Source of the DNA: Methylococcaceae bacterium
Lineage (GTDB): Bacteria > Pseudomonadota > Gammaproteobacteria > Methylococcales > Methylomonadaceae
Direction of reading: 5' to 3'
Assembly: GCA_030618325.1 (NCBI GenBank)
Contig: JAUXDP010000154.1
Span: 1 to 7,429 of the forward strand
DNA length: 7,429 nt
Shown piece after piece: positions 1 to 6,593 of this stretch (the stretch's first letter is position 1; each line of letters begins with the position of its first letter). The position numbers and the translations under genes are program-made. The notes under the pieces are model-generated. The model was not told where the DNA came from and did no database searches. It was given only the letters and a program-made list of their open reading frames with translations.

Positions 1-118
1 GTAGTTCCGCCATCACTTTCGTGAGTGCCGCTGTCAAGGTCGTCTTACCATGATCAACGTGTCCTATCGTTCCTACGTTTACGTGGGGTTTGGTTCGTTC
101 AAATTTTTCTTTGGCCAT
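1..118 (-). CDS. tuf: Elongation factor Tu, N-terminal fragment (cut by window edge)
   Basis: Only the first 39 codons are present; the gene runs off the left edge. The translation begins MAKEKFERTKPHVNVGTIGH and continues into the GTP-binding P-loop GHVDHGKT (residues 19-26), which is diagnostic of EF-Tu. EF-Tu is the cytoplasmic GTPase that delivers aminoacyl-tRNA to the ribosomal A site. The ATG at 118 is preceded by a good Shine-Dalgarno (AAGGAGT on the minus strand, plus positions 126-132). The gene starts 41 nt after the 3' end of tRNA-Thr with no terminator between, so it is most likely co-transcribed with the three tRNAs, as in the E. coli tyrU-glyT-thrT-tufB operon. Whether this genome has a second tuf copy cannot be seen here. 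Confidence 0.97.
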   Translation of the reverse strand, partial: MAKEKFERTKPHVNVGTIGHVDHGKTTLTAALTKVMAEL

Positions 119-125
119 ACAAATA

Positions 126-132
126 ACTCCTT
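126..132 (-). promoter_or_regulatory. Ribosome binding site of tuf
   Basis: The minus strand reads AAGGAGT, 7 nt before the tuf ATG. It is one of the strongest Shine-Dalgarno matches in the window, as expected for a very highly expressed protein. Confidence 0.8.
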
Positions 133-159
133 AATAACGCTACAATCATTATACAAAAA

Positions 160-235
<76 letters not shown>

Positions 236-254
236 CAGTTTTATCAGTAAAGAA

Positions 255-328
255 TGGAGCGGGTGATGGGAATCGAACCCACGTAATCAGCTTGGAAGGC
301 TGGAGTTCTACCATTGAACTACACCCGC
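255..328 (-). tRNA. tRNA-Gly (anticodon UCC)
   Basis: A 74-nt cloverleaf on the minus strand. The acceptor arm GCGGGTG pairs with CACCCGC, the anticodon loop CTTCCAA carries TCC, the T loop is GTTCGATTC, and CCA is encoded. It lies 19 nt before tRNA-Thr and 20 nt after tRNA-Tyr in transcription order, equivalent to glyT in E. coli. Confidence 0.96.
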
Positions 329-348
329 TTAGATTTATTGAAAATCGA

Positions 349-433
349 TGGTGGAGGGGGGAGGATTCGAACCTCCGAAGGCGGAGCCGTCAGATTTACA
401 GTCTGATCCCTTTGGCCACTCGGGAACCCCTCC
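349..433 (-). tRNA. tRNA-Tyr (anticodon GUA)
   Basis: An 85-nt class II tRNA on the minus strand. The acceptor arm GGAGGGG pairs with its 3' partner, the anticodon loop is CTGTAAA with anticodon GTA, and the long variable arm (roughly CGGCTCCGCCTTCGG) is typical of bacterial tRNA-Tyr. A 3' ACCA is encoded. It is the first gene of the tRNA-tuf operon. Confidence 0.96.
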
Positions 434-449
434 ATCTCGTAAGCAGGGC

Positions 450-478
450 ATTTTCCAATATTACTTAAAATCTGTCAA
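450..478 (-). promoter_or_regulatory. Sigma-70 promoter of the tRNA-Tyr/Gly/Thr-tuf operon
   Basis: On the minus strand a perfect -35 box TTGACA (plus 473-478) is followed after exactly 17 nt by GAAAAT (plus 450-455, 4 of 6 matches to TATAAT). The sequence just after the -10 is GC-rich (GCCCTGC), like the discriminator of stringently controlled stable-RNA promoters, and the sequence upstream of the -35 is A/T-rich, like an UP element. Transcription would start about 8-10 nt before the tRNA-Tyr gene. Growth-rate and ppGpp control is an inference from this architecture. Confidence 0.7.
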
Positions 479-705
479 CAATTAAAAACCACTAAATTTT
501 CATCTGCAACCACAATAAATCGTCAAAAAAATGTCGCTTTATATTTAAACAGACAAAATCCATACACCTGCCAACTGGCATTTTCTTGCCGCTATACCAA
601 AGAAAACCCTAACAAATATTTTTAAGTTATTGATTAATATTAAATATTATATTTAGGCATAAAATTAGCTACAAAGAAAATGAATTAAACTTTTTGGATT
701 TGATA
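479..705. other. Divergent intergenic region between the tRNA-tuf operon and the diguanylate cyclase gene
   Basis: No coding sequence is supported here. The half next to the tRNA promoter is its likely UP region. The half next to the plus-strand gene is very A/T-rich (about 600-690) and includes the symmetric AATATTAAATATT at 636-648. Several -10-like hexamers are present there (for example TAAAAT at 660-665), but none has a convincing -35 at proper spacing, so no promoter is assigned for the diguanylate cyclase gene. Confidence 0.5.
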
Positions 706-1596
706 ATGAAAGGTAAAACAGCAAACCTGGCAATAGTTAGCAACAACAACTTGCCAGCAAAAAAATCAAATAAGCTGCTGCATCAGCACAACATCGTCAA
801 CGCTTTACAAACAACGCTTGAATTTGATCGACTGATTACCATTTTTAGCGAAAAGATTGAGTCACTAATCCCTCACAGTGGTTGTATTTATGTAAATGAG
901 GAATTTGACATTGAAATAGAATTAGGCAGCAAGGCTCACCACTCCTGTAGCTATACGTTAACTATAGAAGAAAAACAACTTGGCAACCTCAAATTAATGC
1001 GCCGAAACCGCTTTACCCATGAAGAACTCCAATTCCTGGAAACTCTCCTATCTTACTTAGTATATCCCTTGAATAACGCCTCGTCACTTAAACAGGCAAT
1101 TAATCAAGCACATATCGATCCACTAACAAAAACCAGCAATCGAGCCGCCTTTGATAGCACAGTTTCTCGTGAAATCAGTCTAGCATTGCGTAATGACAAT
1201 TCTTTATCCGCTATCTTTCTGGATATAGATCACTTTAAATCGATTAATGATGATTTCGGCCACGCCTGCGGAGATATGGTTTTATCTGTCACTGCTAAAT
1301 TAATAAAACAGTGTGCGAGAGACAGCGACTTAATATTTCGGTATGGCGGAGAAGAATTTGTTCTGTTATTGAGTAACACAGATCTTACAGGAGCAAAACG
1401 ATTGGCCGAACGGATTCGAAAAAAACTAGAGCATCACACACTAGCATTTAATATGGACGCCATTAAAGTGACTGCCAGCCTGGGTATTGCCACCCTTAGA
1501 GCCAACGACAATATGGAGAGCTTTATCCAAAGGGCAGATAATGCGATGTATCAAGCAAAAGAACAAGGTAGAAACCAGGTAAGCTTTGAAAGCTAA
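706..1596 (+). CDS. Diguanylate cyclase (GGDEF domain) with N-terminal sensor-like region
   Basis: The 296-residue product should make cyclic di-GMP from two GTP. The C-terminal half is a complete GGDEF domain: entry motif DPLTKTSNRAAFD (about 138-150), metal site FLDIDHF (171-177) with NDDFGH after it, and active-site GGEEF at 214-218. An RxxD inhibitory site (RDSD, 205-208) lies five residues before GGEEF, so product inhibition is expected. Residues about 25-130 resemble a small GAF-like sensor region, but no ligand motif is recognisable and the assignment is tentative. No signal peptide or membrane helix is seen, so the protein is probably cytoplasmic. The frame is open from a TTG at 694; ATG 706 is preferred because GGA at 696-698 lies 7 nt before it. 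It is the only plus-strand gene, divergent from tuf and convergent with rluB. Confidence 0.88.
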   Translation: MKGKTANLAIVSNNNLPAKKSNKLLHQHNIVNALQTTLEFDRLITIFSEKIESLIPHSGCIYVNEEFDIEIELGSKAHHSCSYTLTIEEKQLGNLKLMRRNRFTHEELQFLETLLSYLVYPLNNASSLKQAINQAHIDPLTKTSNRAAFDSTVSREISLALRNDNSLSAIFLDIDHFKSINDDFGHACGDMVLSVTAKLIKQCARDSDLIFRYGGEEFVLLLSNTDLTGAKRLAERIRKKLEHHTLAFNMDAIKVTASLGIATLRANDNMESFIQRADNAMYQAKEQGRNQVSFES

Positions 1597-1611
1597 AACA
1601 TAGAAACTAAC

Positions 1612-1684
1612 TTGCCAATAATAAATCAGACACGAACCAGAAAATCAACCACCTTTCTGCTTGTTTACTTACTATTATTGGCAA
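1612..1684. repeat. Inverted repeat with nested hairpin in the convergent gap
   Basis: A perfect 12-bp inverted repeat, TTGCCAATAATA (1612-1623) and TATTATTGGCAA (1673-1684), encloses 49 nt. Inside it is a second pair, CAGAAA (1638-1643) and TTTCTG (1654-1659), with a 10-nt loop. The structure fills most of the gap between the 3' ends of the diguanylate cyclase gene and rluB. It may end transcription from both sides, but the loop is long and there is no U-tract after either arm, so it is not a standard intrinsic terminator. Confidence 0.6.
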
Positions 1685-1718
1685 TTCAACTCCCGTTTCT
1701 CAAAAACATAGCCAATTA

Positions 1719-2534
1719 TTAGCGAGAAAGCCTCTTATTCTTTCCACGTTTGGGGCGATCGAGTGAATTAGAATAAGACGTTGGTTTTTCTTGGCGCATA
1801 TCAACTAATTTAAATACTCCTGCCAACTCTTTATCAGTTAATTCATACCAACTTTGTGCCCTTAAATTATCCGGAAGAATGATAGGCCCGTATCGTACAC
1901 GCATTAAACGACTTACTGTTTTACCTTGCGACTCCCAAAGCCTGCGCACCAACCGGTTCCGGCCCTCTTTTACCGTTACGTGATACCATTTATTAGCGCC
2001 CTCCCCGCCATTAAACTGGATATCATCAAAATGAGCCTTACCATCCTCCAGCTCAACACCCTGTTTTAATTGCTCAATAAGCGCATCATCAACATCACCC
2101 AGAATGCGAACCGCATATTCTCTATCCACCTCAAAAGAAGGATGCATCAGGCGATTAGCCAATTCACCATTATTAGTGACTAACAACAGCCCTTGGGTGT
2201 TGATATCCAACCGGCCTATCGCAATCCAGCGCCCCACCGTCAATTTGGGTAATTGCTTAAAAACCACTGGGCGACCATCGGGGTCTCGCCGCGTCACAAC
2301 TTCACCTGTAGGCTTATGGTAAATCAACACCCTTGTGGGTTGCCTGCCGAACTTTTGCCAGTCCACCACCCGCCCATTCAACTGCAAATGATCGCCTTCG
2401 CTTAAATGATCACCTAACTGGACAGTACTGCCATTAATTTTAAGCTTGCCATCAACAATCCAGCGCTCAATTTCCCTACGAGACCCCAAGCCTCCCCGCG
2501 CTAAAACTTTTTGCACGCGCTCGCCATCAGACAC
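1719..2534 (-). CDS. rluB: 23S rRNA pseudouridine(2605) synthase RluB
   Basis: RluB isomerises a uridine of 23S rRNA helix 93 (U2605 in E. coli) to pseudouridine during 50S assembly. From the GTG at 2534 the product is 271 residues. An S4 RNA-binding domain fills about residues 4-60 (ERVQKVLARGGLGSRREIE). The RsuA/RluB-type catalytic domain follows, with catalytic Asp110 in GRLDINTQGLLL, then LANRLMHP and the late motif EGRNRLVRRLWE. The tail is basic. The frame stays open to a GTG at 2636, which would add 34 lysine-rich residues and overlap scpB by 74 nt. I chose 2534 because this start lines up with the E. coli N-terminus, puts the catalytic Asp at 110 as in E. coli RluB (from memory), removes the overlap, and has GAGG 11 nt upstream. 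It is the last gene of the scp block, 28 nt after scpB. Confidence 0.93.
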   Translation of the reverse strand: MSDGERVQKVLARGGLGSRREIERWIVDGKLKINGSTVQLGDHLSEGDHLQLNGRVVDWQKFGRQPTRVLIYHKPTGEVVTRRDPDGRPVVFKQLPKLTVGRWIAIGRLDINTQGLLLVTNNGELANRLMHPSFEVDREYAVRILGDVDDALIEQLKQGVELEDGKAHFDDIQFNGGEGANKWYHVTVKEGRNRLVRRLWESQGKTVSRLMRVRYGPIILPDNLRAQSWYELTDKELAGVFKLVDMRQEKPTSYSNSLDRPKRGKNKRLSR

Positions 2535-2562
2535 TTTTACAGCAGCCTCTAGCGGGTCTTTG

Positions 2563-3195
2563 CTATTGGAGTGTTCCGGTAATTTCTTGCTGTTCGATTG
2601 CTTCAATCGCTGGGCTTGATATTTCTTGCTTTTCACTAGTTTCTTGAGTAGAAGTGGAATCAGATGATGCTAAAGGCTGTAAATCTTCAATCTCTTGTAA
2701 TGTTGGCAATTCACTTAATGAAGATAAATTAAAGTAATCCAACAGCTGTTTGGTAGTGCTATATAACGCTGGCCTGCCAGGCACTTCTTTATGCCCGACA
2801 ACACGAACCCATTCCCGGTCCAGCAAAGTTCGCATAATGGTTGAACTCACGCTAACCCCACGAATATCTTCAATATCACCGCGCGTCACCGGCTGCTTAT
2901 AGGCAATTATTGCCATCGTCTCCAACAGCGCTCGTGAATATTTGGGAGGCTTTTCAGAAAACAATCGAGATACCCAGGGCGACATGGCTTCTTTTACTTG
3001 AAATCGATAACCATTGGCGACCAACTTAAGTTCAACAGGCCGTAAACGATAATCTTCTATAATCGCATCAATGGCTCTTTGAATTTCATCATTATCCGGC
3101 TGCGCCAACTCAGGAAAAACCTGTCTTAGCTGCTTCACCGTCATGGGTTGATTTGCAGCGAACAATAAGGCTTCTACAATTTGCTTGATTTCCAC
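2563..3195 (-). CDS. scpB: Segregation and condensation protein ScpB
   Basis: ScpB is the dimeric winged-helix subunit that binds the kleisin ScpA in the bacterial SMC complex, which compacts and helps segregate chromosomes. The 210-residue product begins with (V/M)EIKQIVEALLFAANQPMTV, the first winged helix. The second one contains the most conserved family stretch, LLETMAIIAYKQPVTRGDIE (about 91-110), followed by IRGVSVSSTIMRTLL and GRPALYSTT. The last ~45 residues are Ser/Glu/Gln-rich and look disordered, as is usual. The open frame extends upstream to 3438, but those 81 codons lie over the 3' end of scpA and give a proline-rich sequence unlike ScpB. GTG 3195 is chosen because it starts exactly at the domain, lies 22 nt after the scpA stop, and has AAGG 5 nt before it. 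Confidence 0.94.
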   Translation of the reverse strand: MEIKQIVEALLFAANQPMTVKQLRQVFPELAQPDNDEIQRAIDAIIEDYRLRPVELKLVANGYRFQVKEAMSPWVSRLFSEKPPKYSRALLETMAIIAYKQPVTRGDIEDIRGVSVSSTIMRTLLDREWVRVVGHKEVPGRPALYSTTKQLLDYFNLSSLSELPTLQEIEDLQPLASSDSTSTQETSEKQEISSPAIEAIEQQEITGTLQ

Positions 3196-3200
3196 GTTAA

Positions 3201-3204
3201 CCTT
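3201..3204 (-). promoter_or_regulatory. Ribosome binding site that decides the scpB start
   Basis: The minus strand reads AAGG, 5 nt ahead of GTG 3195. It lies in the short gap after the scpA stop codon and supports the GTG start over the ATG at 3438 inside scpA. Confidence 0.6.
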
Positions 3205-3217
3205 AATAACTTCTATT

Positions 3218-4045
3218 TCAGGCGGAGGTACTACTGCCGGCGTTGGTGGCGGCGGTAATTCGGAGAGGGGCGAAGGGTTCGGACTGGATGATTTCGATAA
3301 GTCCTTCCTTGGTGAGCTCGAGGATGGCAAGAAACGAGACAACCACACCATACTTGCCTTCGGTGTTATTGAATAACTGCGAAAAAATGAGGTGATTTTT
3401 CCCGTTAAGGTTTTCCAAAATGGTTGACATTCGTTCACGGACAGATAGTGGCTCTCTGGTTATTTGGTGATGAGATAACTGCTCAGCTCTTTTAAGAACA
3501 CCCTGAAATGCTAACAGCATTTCTTTTAATTGCACATCAGGTAATATTTTCTCTACTTTAACATTCGAAACATCAACAAAGGTAGCAAAAATATCTCGCT
3601 CCTCTCTGGGTAATAGATCTATTTCTTCAGCCGCCTGTTTAATATTTTCATATTCTTGAAGTTTCCGAATCAATGTCGCCCTGGGATCATCTTCTTCGTC
3701 CTCCATCTCAGACTGGCGAGGCAATAGCAGCCTGGATTTAATTTCCGCTAACATTGCAGCCATCACCAAATATTCTGCAGCTAACTCTAGCTGCATGTCA
3801 CTCATAACTTCGATATAGTTGATATATTGCTTGGTAATTTCAGCAATTGGAATATTTAAAATATCCAGATTTTGCCTTCTTATCAAGTATAACAATAAGT
3901 CTAACGGCCCTTCAAAAGTTTCCAAAAACACCTTAAGTGCATCAGGCGGTATATATAGATCTTCAGGCAAGTCCGAAAGGGGTGCCCCCTCAACTATTGC
4001 TAAGGGTAAAACTTGCAATTGATGCTCTGCACTATCTAGGTTCAT
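3218..4045 (-). CDS. scpA: Segregation and condensation protein ScpA (kleisin)
   Basis: ScpA bridges the heads of an SMC dimer and recruits ScpB to form the condensin-like complex. The 275-residue product has the N-terminal SMC-binding region FLETFEGPLDLLLYLIRRQN (residues 40-59), then LDILNIPIAEITKQYINYI and the helix with AAEYLVMAAMLAEIKSRLLL (89-108). An acidic linker (EMEDEEDD, 113-120) follows, and the C-terminal winged helix carries VSFLAILELTKEGLIEI (about 236-252). Residues 1-36 are an extension ahead of the conserved domain, seen in many gammaproteobacterial ScpA proteins. The ATG at 4045 has only a weak Shine-Dalgarno (AAAGAT). It begins 21 nt after the protease stop, so translation probably depends on operon coupling. 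An SMC partner is not encoded in the window. Confidence 0.95.
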   Translation of the reverse strand: MNLDSAEHQLQVLPLAIVEGAPLSDLPEDLYIPPDALKVFLETFEGPLDLLLYLIRRQNLDILNIPIAEITKQYINYIEVMSDMQLELAAEYLVMAAMLAEIKSRLLLPRQSEMEDEEDDPRATLIRKLQEYENIKQAAEEIDLLPREERDIFATFVDVSNVKVEKILPDVQLKEMLLAFQGVLKRAEQLSHHQITREPLSVRERMSTILENLNGKNHLIFSQLFNNTEGKYGVVVSFLAILELTKEGLIEIIQSEPFAPLRITAATNAGSSTSA

Positions 4046-4066
4046 GAAAGATCTTTTGGCACCAAG

Positions 4067-4723
4067 TTATTGTAAACCTGCTAATGAAAAAAAGAGTTTT
4101 TGCAATGCATATAATGGACTACCCAGTATGGAACTTAGCACCCCTGACATCAAAAGAAACAATAAGATAAAAAATCCGTATTGCTCGACGCGACTATAAT
4201 ACCAAGCCCACCTCTTGGGCAATAGCGCTGTTAATATACGACTGCCATCTAAAGGAGGAATGGGCAACAAGTTTATAAGAGCCAACACCAAATTAATCGT
4301 AATACCTGCAAAACTCATATACATCATAGGCTGTATAGCAGCATCAATATTTAATATCCCACCCATTCTGCCAAATAATGCCCAGGCGACCGCCATCATT
4401 AAATTGGATAGTGGCCCTGCCGCCGCAACCAAAGCCATATCTGGAATTGGATTTTTTAAATTCCTCATGTTTACCGGCACCGGCTTGGCCCAACCAAAAA
4501 TAAAGCCTGTGCCGGTAATCAACAACAAACCTGGCACCAGTATCGTTCCTATCGGATCAATGTGCTTTATCGGATTTAAAGTCAAGCGACCAAGCATCCA
4601 TGCAGTTTTATCACCTCGTTTTTTAGCTACCCAGCCATGAGCCACCTCATGGACTGTTATAGCAAAAATGACCGGCAACACCCACACTACCACACGTTGC
4701 AGCATAGTTAATTCATTCATCAT
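4067..4723 (-). CDS. Site-2 protease family intramembrane zinc metalloprotease (M50B)
   Basis: A 218-residue polytopic membrane protein of the compact bacterial site-2 protease type. The zinc-binding HEVAH (residues 25-29) lies in the first membrane helix, AAAGPLSNL (about 101-108) follows in the central helices, and the third zinc ligand is expected at Asp159 in NLLPIPPLDG. A last hydrophobic helix is at about 183-198. There is no PDZ insertion, so it belongs with the small stand-alone forms rather than RseP. Such proteins are predicted to cut substrates within the membrane; the substrate here is unknown. The gene sits directly before scpA, a conserved neighbourhood in gammaproteobacteria with no established mechanistic link. 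Two ATG codons (4723, 4720) stand at the start and no good ribosome binding site precedes them. Confidence 0.92.
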   Translation of the reverse strand: MMNELTMLQRVVVWVLPVIFAITVHEVAHGWVAKKRGDKTAWMLGRLTLNPIKHIDPIGTILVPGLLLITGTGFIFGWAKPVPVNMRNLKNPIPDMALVAAAGPLSNLMMAVAWALFGRMGGILNIDAAIQPMMYMSFAGITINLVLALINLLPIPPLDGSRILTALLPKRWAWYYSRVEQYGFFILLFLLMSGVLSSILGSPLYALQKLFFSLAGLQ

Positions 4724-4755
4724 TGGTTAGGAGCCTGTCTGAAAATAGAAACCTT

Positions 4756-4885
4756 AGCGAGGGAAAGCCCGTTTGAGTCAGGTTTTTTGTTCATTTGTGG
4801 TGAATAATAATTTTATCTTACGAAAGTGATAGTCAGTTAAGTGATTGTTTATACAGCGAGGAAGGCAACCCAAAAGGCTCAGGTT
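4756..4885. repeat. Pair of imperfect direct repeats ahead of the site-2 protease gene
   Basis: The 192-nt gap between yciO and the protease gene contains two related stretches on the plus strand: 4756-4784 and 4855-4885. Both begin AGCGAGG, share GC and CC blocks in the middle, and end TCAGGTT. Their first bases are 99 nt apart. Within the interval AAGTGAT is also repeated at 4824-4830 and 4839-4845. Next to the first copy is GAGCCTGTCTGAAAA (4731-4745), which resembles the kind of sequence found at insertion sequence ends, though no inverted partner is present. No gene or clear terminator is seen in the gap. A regulatory element or the remnant of a small mobile element are both possible. 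Confidence 0.4.
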
Positions 4886-4915
4886 ATCAAATTTACGCCT
4901 GCTCGTATTGTCACT

Positions 4916-5536
4916 TTATTCCAACATAGAAGCAACACCTTTTCCTTGCCTGACAATTTCCGCGCCATGCTCGTCAAAGGTAATGATTGTGGTTGGTTGA
5001 TATTCAATTATACCTGCATCAATCACCAGATCCAGCTCATGTTCTAACCTTTTCCTGATTTCATAAGGGTCAGTGATTGAATCCTCATCTCCTGGCAAAA
5101 TCAATGTGGTACTAAACAAAGGCTCAGCTAACTCCTGAACCAGCATTTGTGCCACCGGATGATCAGGAATCCTAATACCAATTGTTTTACGCTTGGCACG
5201 TTGTAAACGTCTGGGTACTTCTCGGGTAGCATTCAAAATAAAAGTAAAAGGCCCTGGGGTTAAACTCTTAACTAACCGAAAAGCATCATTACTCATTTTG
5301 GTAAAAATAGAAACTTGCGTCAGATCCTTACACACCAAAGTAAAATTGTGCTTATCATCCAATTGCCTAATACGCCGAATTTTATCTAGCGCTTGTTTAT
5401 CACCAATATGGCAGGCAATGGCATAAGATGAATCGGTTGGATAAGCAACAACCCCACCCTTATTAATTATTTCAACGGCTCTGTGAATCAGCCGTAGCTG
5501 TGGATTTTCTGGATGAATTTCAAAATACTGTGCCAT
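4916..5536 (-). CDS. yciO: YciO-type Sua5/YciO/YrdC family protein
   Basis: The 206-residue protein has the same length as E. coli YciO and its characteristic motifs: GGVVAYPTDSSYAI (28-41), IRRIRQLDDKHNFTL (53-67), TPGPFTFIL (93-101), the KRKTIGIRIP segment (115-124), and QPTTI (180-184). The family fold binds double-stranded RNA and nucleotides. The relative TsaC/Sua5 makes threonylcarbamoyl-AMP for the t6A37 modification of tRNA. The PTDSSY and HNFTL forms place this protein in the YciO branch rather than TsaC, and its exact cellular role is less certain. Automated annotation often calls it L-threonylcarbamoyladenylate synthase. The ATG at 5536 has an A/T-rich leader without a clear Shine-Dalgarno. 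The 119-nt gap to xoxJ shows no gene or terminator, so it may have its own promoter or be read through from xoxJ. Confidence 0.92.
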   Translation of the reverse strand: MAQYFEIHPENPQLRLIHRAVEIINKGGVVAYPTDSSYAIACHIGDKQALDKIRRIRQLDDKHNFTLVCKDLTQVSIFTKMSNDAFRLVKSLTPGPFTFILNATREVPRRLQRAKRKTIGIRIPDHPVAQMLVQELAEPLFSTTLILPGDEDSITDPYEIRKRLEHELDLVIDAGIIEYQPTTIITFDEHGAEIVRQGKGVASMLE

Positions 5537-5655
5537 TTGTTTATTTTTATTGTTGGCAAAGAATACATTATCCTAGAAAAACCAATGGAACGCGAAATTA
5601 TGTGACACAAGCTCATCATATAGAAAGATTAGAGGTGCAGAACCATTCGAAGCTT

Positions 5656-6507
5656 TCAGTCATCATCCTTACGGGGCTTCTGTTCTGGTATAGGCAATAA
5701 GGGAATATGATTACTTTCCATAACTTTTCTGATAGCTAATTCATTTTCATCAATCAGTTTATTCAATACTACTTGACGCTCTTTATCTCCATAGCGTACA
5801 GCCATAGCTATAGAAAAATCAAATTTCATTCCTGGTCTGGATGTCATCGGGATAACAGTGTAGCTATTTTCAGGGCTTTGCGATAAAACGTGTCCAGCCA
5901 TAACCCCCCATAAAATCACCATATCAATTTTGCCCACCTGCAAATCCTTTTCAATCCGCATGGCTAGATTGCTTTTATCATCACCGGTCATGGTTTGGTA
6001 AGGGATACCTTGATCTAATAGCCCCATCTTCTGTAACCAGGCTGTACCTGGGCCGCGATCAAACATAGCAATGCGCAATTTCTCCTGCCTTTGCAACGAT
6101 AATTCACCTAGCTGCTCTGGTTTTGTAATATCATCCCAGCCTCGTCCCTTGGCAATCAAAAGCAAATAAGTTGAGTGATAATAAGGCCGGGTTGTTAGCG
6201 CCAAATCATACCCTGCGGGAACCCCCATAACAACATCACATTTATATAAGTCACTATCGGGCAACTTTGCCTTTAAGGTGTTTCGGATAAATCCTATTCT
6301 TTGTGAAAACCATTTATATTCAATCTCCTGACCCAGATTTTTAGCAAATAGCTCAGCAATTTTATTTTCAAAACCACTGCCATCCTTTGTGGAATATGGG
6401 GGGTGCAGGGGATCAGCACAAACTCGGAATTTACCTCCGGCTAATACGGATGCTGATATTACCACCCAAAAAGTTAAAATAGCCGTTGCTTTCACCAAAC
6501 CTCTCAT
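5656..6507 (-). CDS. xoxJ: XoxJ/MxaJ-like periplasmic solute-binding protein associated with a quinoprotein dehydrogenase
   Basis: The 283-residue product starts with a signal peptide: basic n-region MRGLVK, a hydrophobic core (7-22), and a likely cut after VLA (residue 23). The mature protein has a type 2 periplasmic binding fold beginning FRVCADPLHPPYS and GFENKIAELFA. YKWFSQRIGFIRNTL (64-78) and CDVVMGVPAGYD (90-101) are typical of the quinoprotein-associated binding-protein family that includes MxaJ and XoxJ. Cys30 and Cys90 may form a disulfide. XoxJ is thought to bind and help mature the partner dehydrogenase rather than import a solute. The ATG at 6507 has AGAGAG a few nt upstream. The tail is charged (KPRKDDD). 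It lies 121 nt after the xoxF-like gene but behind a strong terminator, so its expression may be attenuated or depend on its own promoter. Confidence 0.85.
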   Translation of the reverse strand: MRGLVKATAILTFWVVISASVLAGGKFRVCADPLHPPYSTKDGSGFENKIAELFAKNLGQEIEYKWFSQRIGFIRNTLKAKLPDSDLYKCDVVMGVPAGYDLALTTRPYYHSTYLLLIAKGRGWDDITKPEQLGELSLQRQEKLRIAMFDRGPGTAWLQKMGLLDQGIPYQTMTGDDKSNLAMRIEKDLQVGKIDMVILWGVMAGHVLSQSPENSYTVIPMTSRPGMKFDFSIAMAVRYGDKERQVVLNKLIDENELAIRKVMESNHIPLLPIPEQKPRKDDD

Positions 6508-6548
6508 AGCACTCTCTCTTAAATATAAGGAAATTTATTTTATCTCAG

Positions 6549-6592
6549 AAAAAAGAAAAGCCCTAGCCGATATTATCGACCAGGGCTTCTTT
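6549..6592 (-). terminator. Intrinsic terminator after the xoxF-like gene
   Basis: On the minus strand AAGCCCT pairs with AGGGCTT (plus 6582-6588 with 6558-6564). The stem continues inward through seven more pairs, two of them G-U, to a 3-nt loop, and outward by two, giving about 16 pairs. It is followed directly by a U-rich tract (TTCTTTTTT, to about 6549). This is the strongest terminator in the window and separates xoxF from xoxJ. Confidence 0.88.
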
Positions 6593-6593
6593 A

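Noticed and set aside
636..648. AATATTAAATATT palindrome as an operator
   Set aside because: Symmetry arises easily in such A/T-rich sequence and no matching regulator or second site is visible.
3196..3438. Proline-rich N-terminal extension of ScpB
   Set aside because: The frame is open but lies wholly over the 3' end of scpA, reads as low-complexity Ser/Pro sequence, and is separated from the conserved domain by a better GTG start with a ribosome binding site.
4215..4640. 141-codon open frame on the plus strand opposite the site-2 protease gene
   Set aside because: It is antisense to a gene with clear catalytic motifs and its translation shows no family resemblance; a shadow frame.
5600..5617. 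CRP-like site (TGTGA half-site) between xoxJ and yciO
   Set aside because: Only one half-site matches; the second half is poor and the spacing is off by one, so it is not better than chance.
6522..6550. Possible xoxJ promoter on the minus strand (TTCTGA, 17 nt, TATATT)
   Set aside because: The -10 is good (5 of 6) and spacing ideal, but the -35 matches only 3 of 6 and lies in the U-tract of the terminator in an A/T-rich stretch; too weak to annotate.
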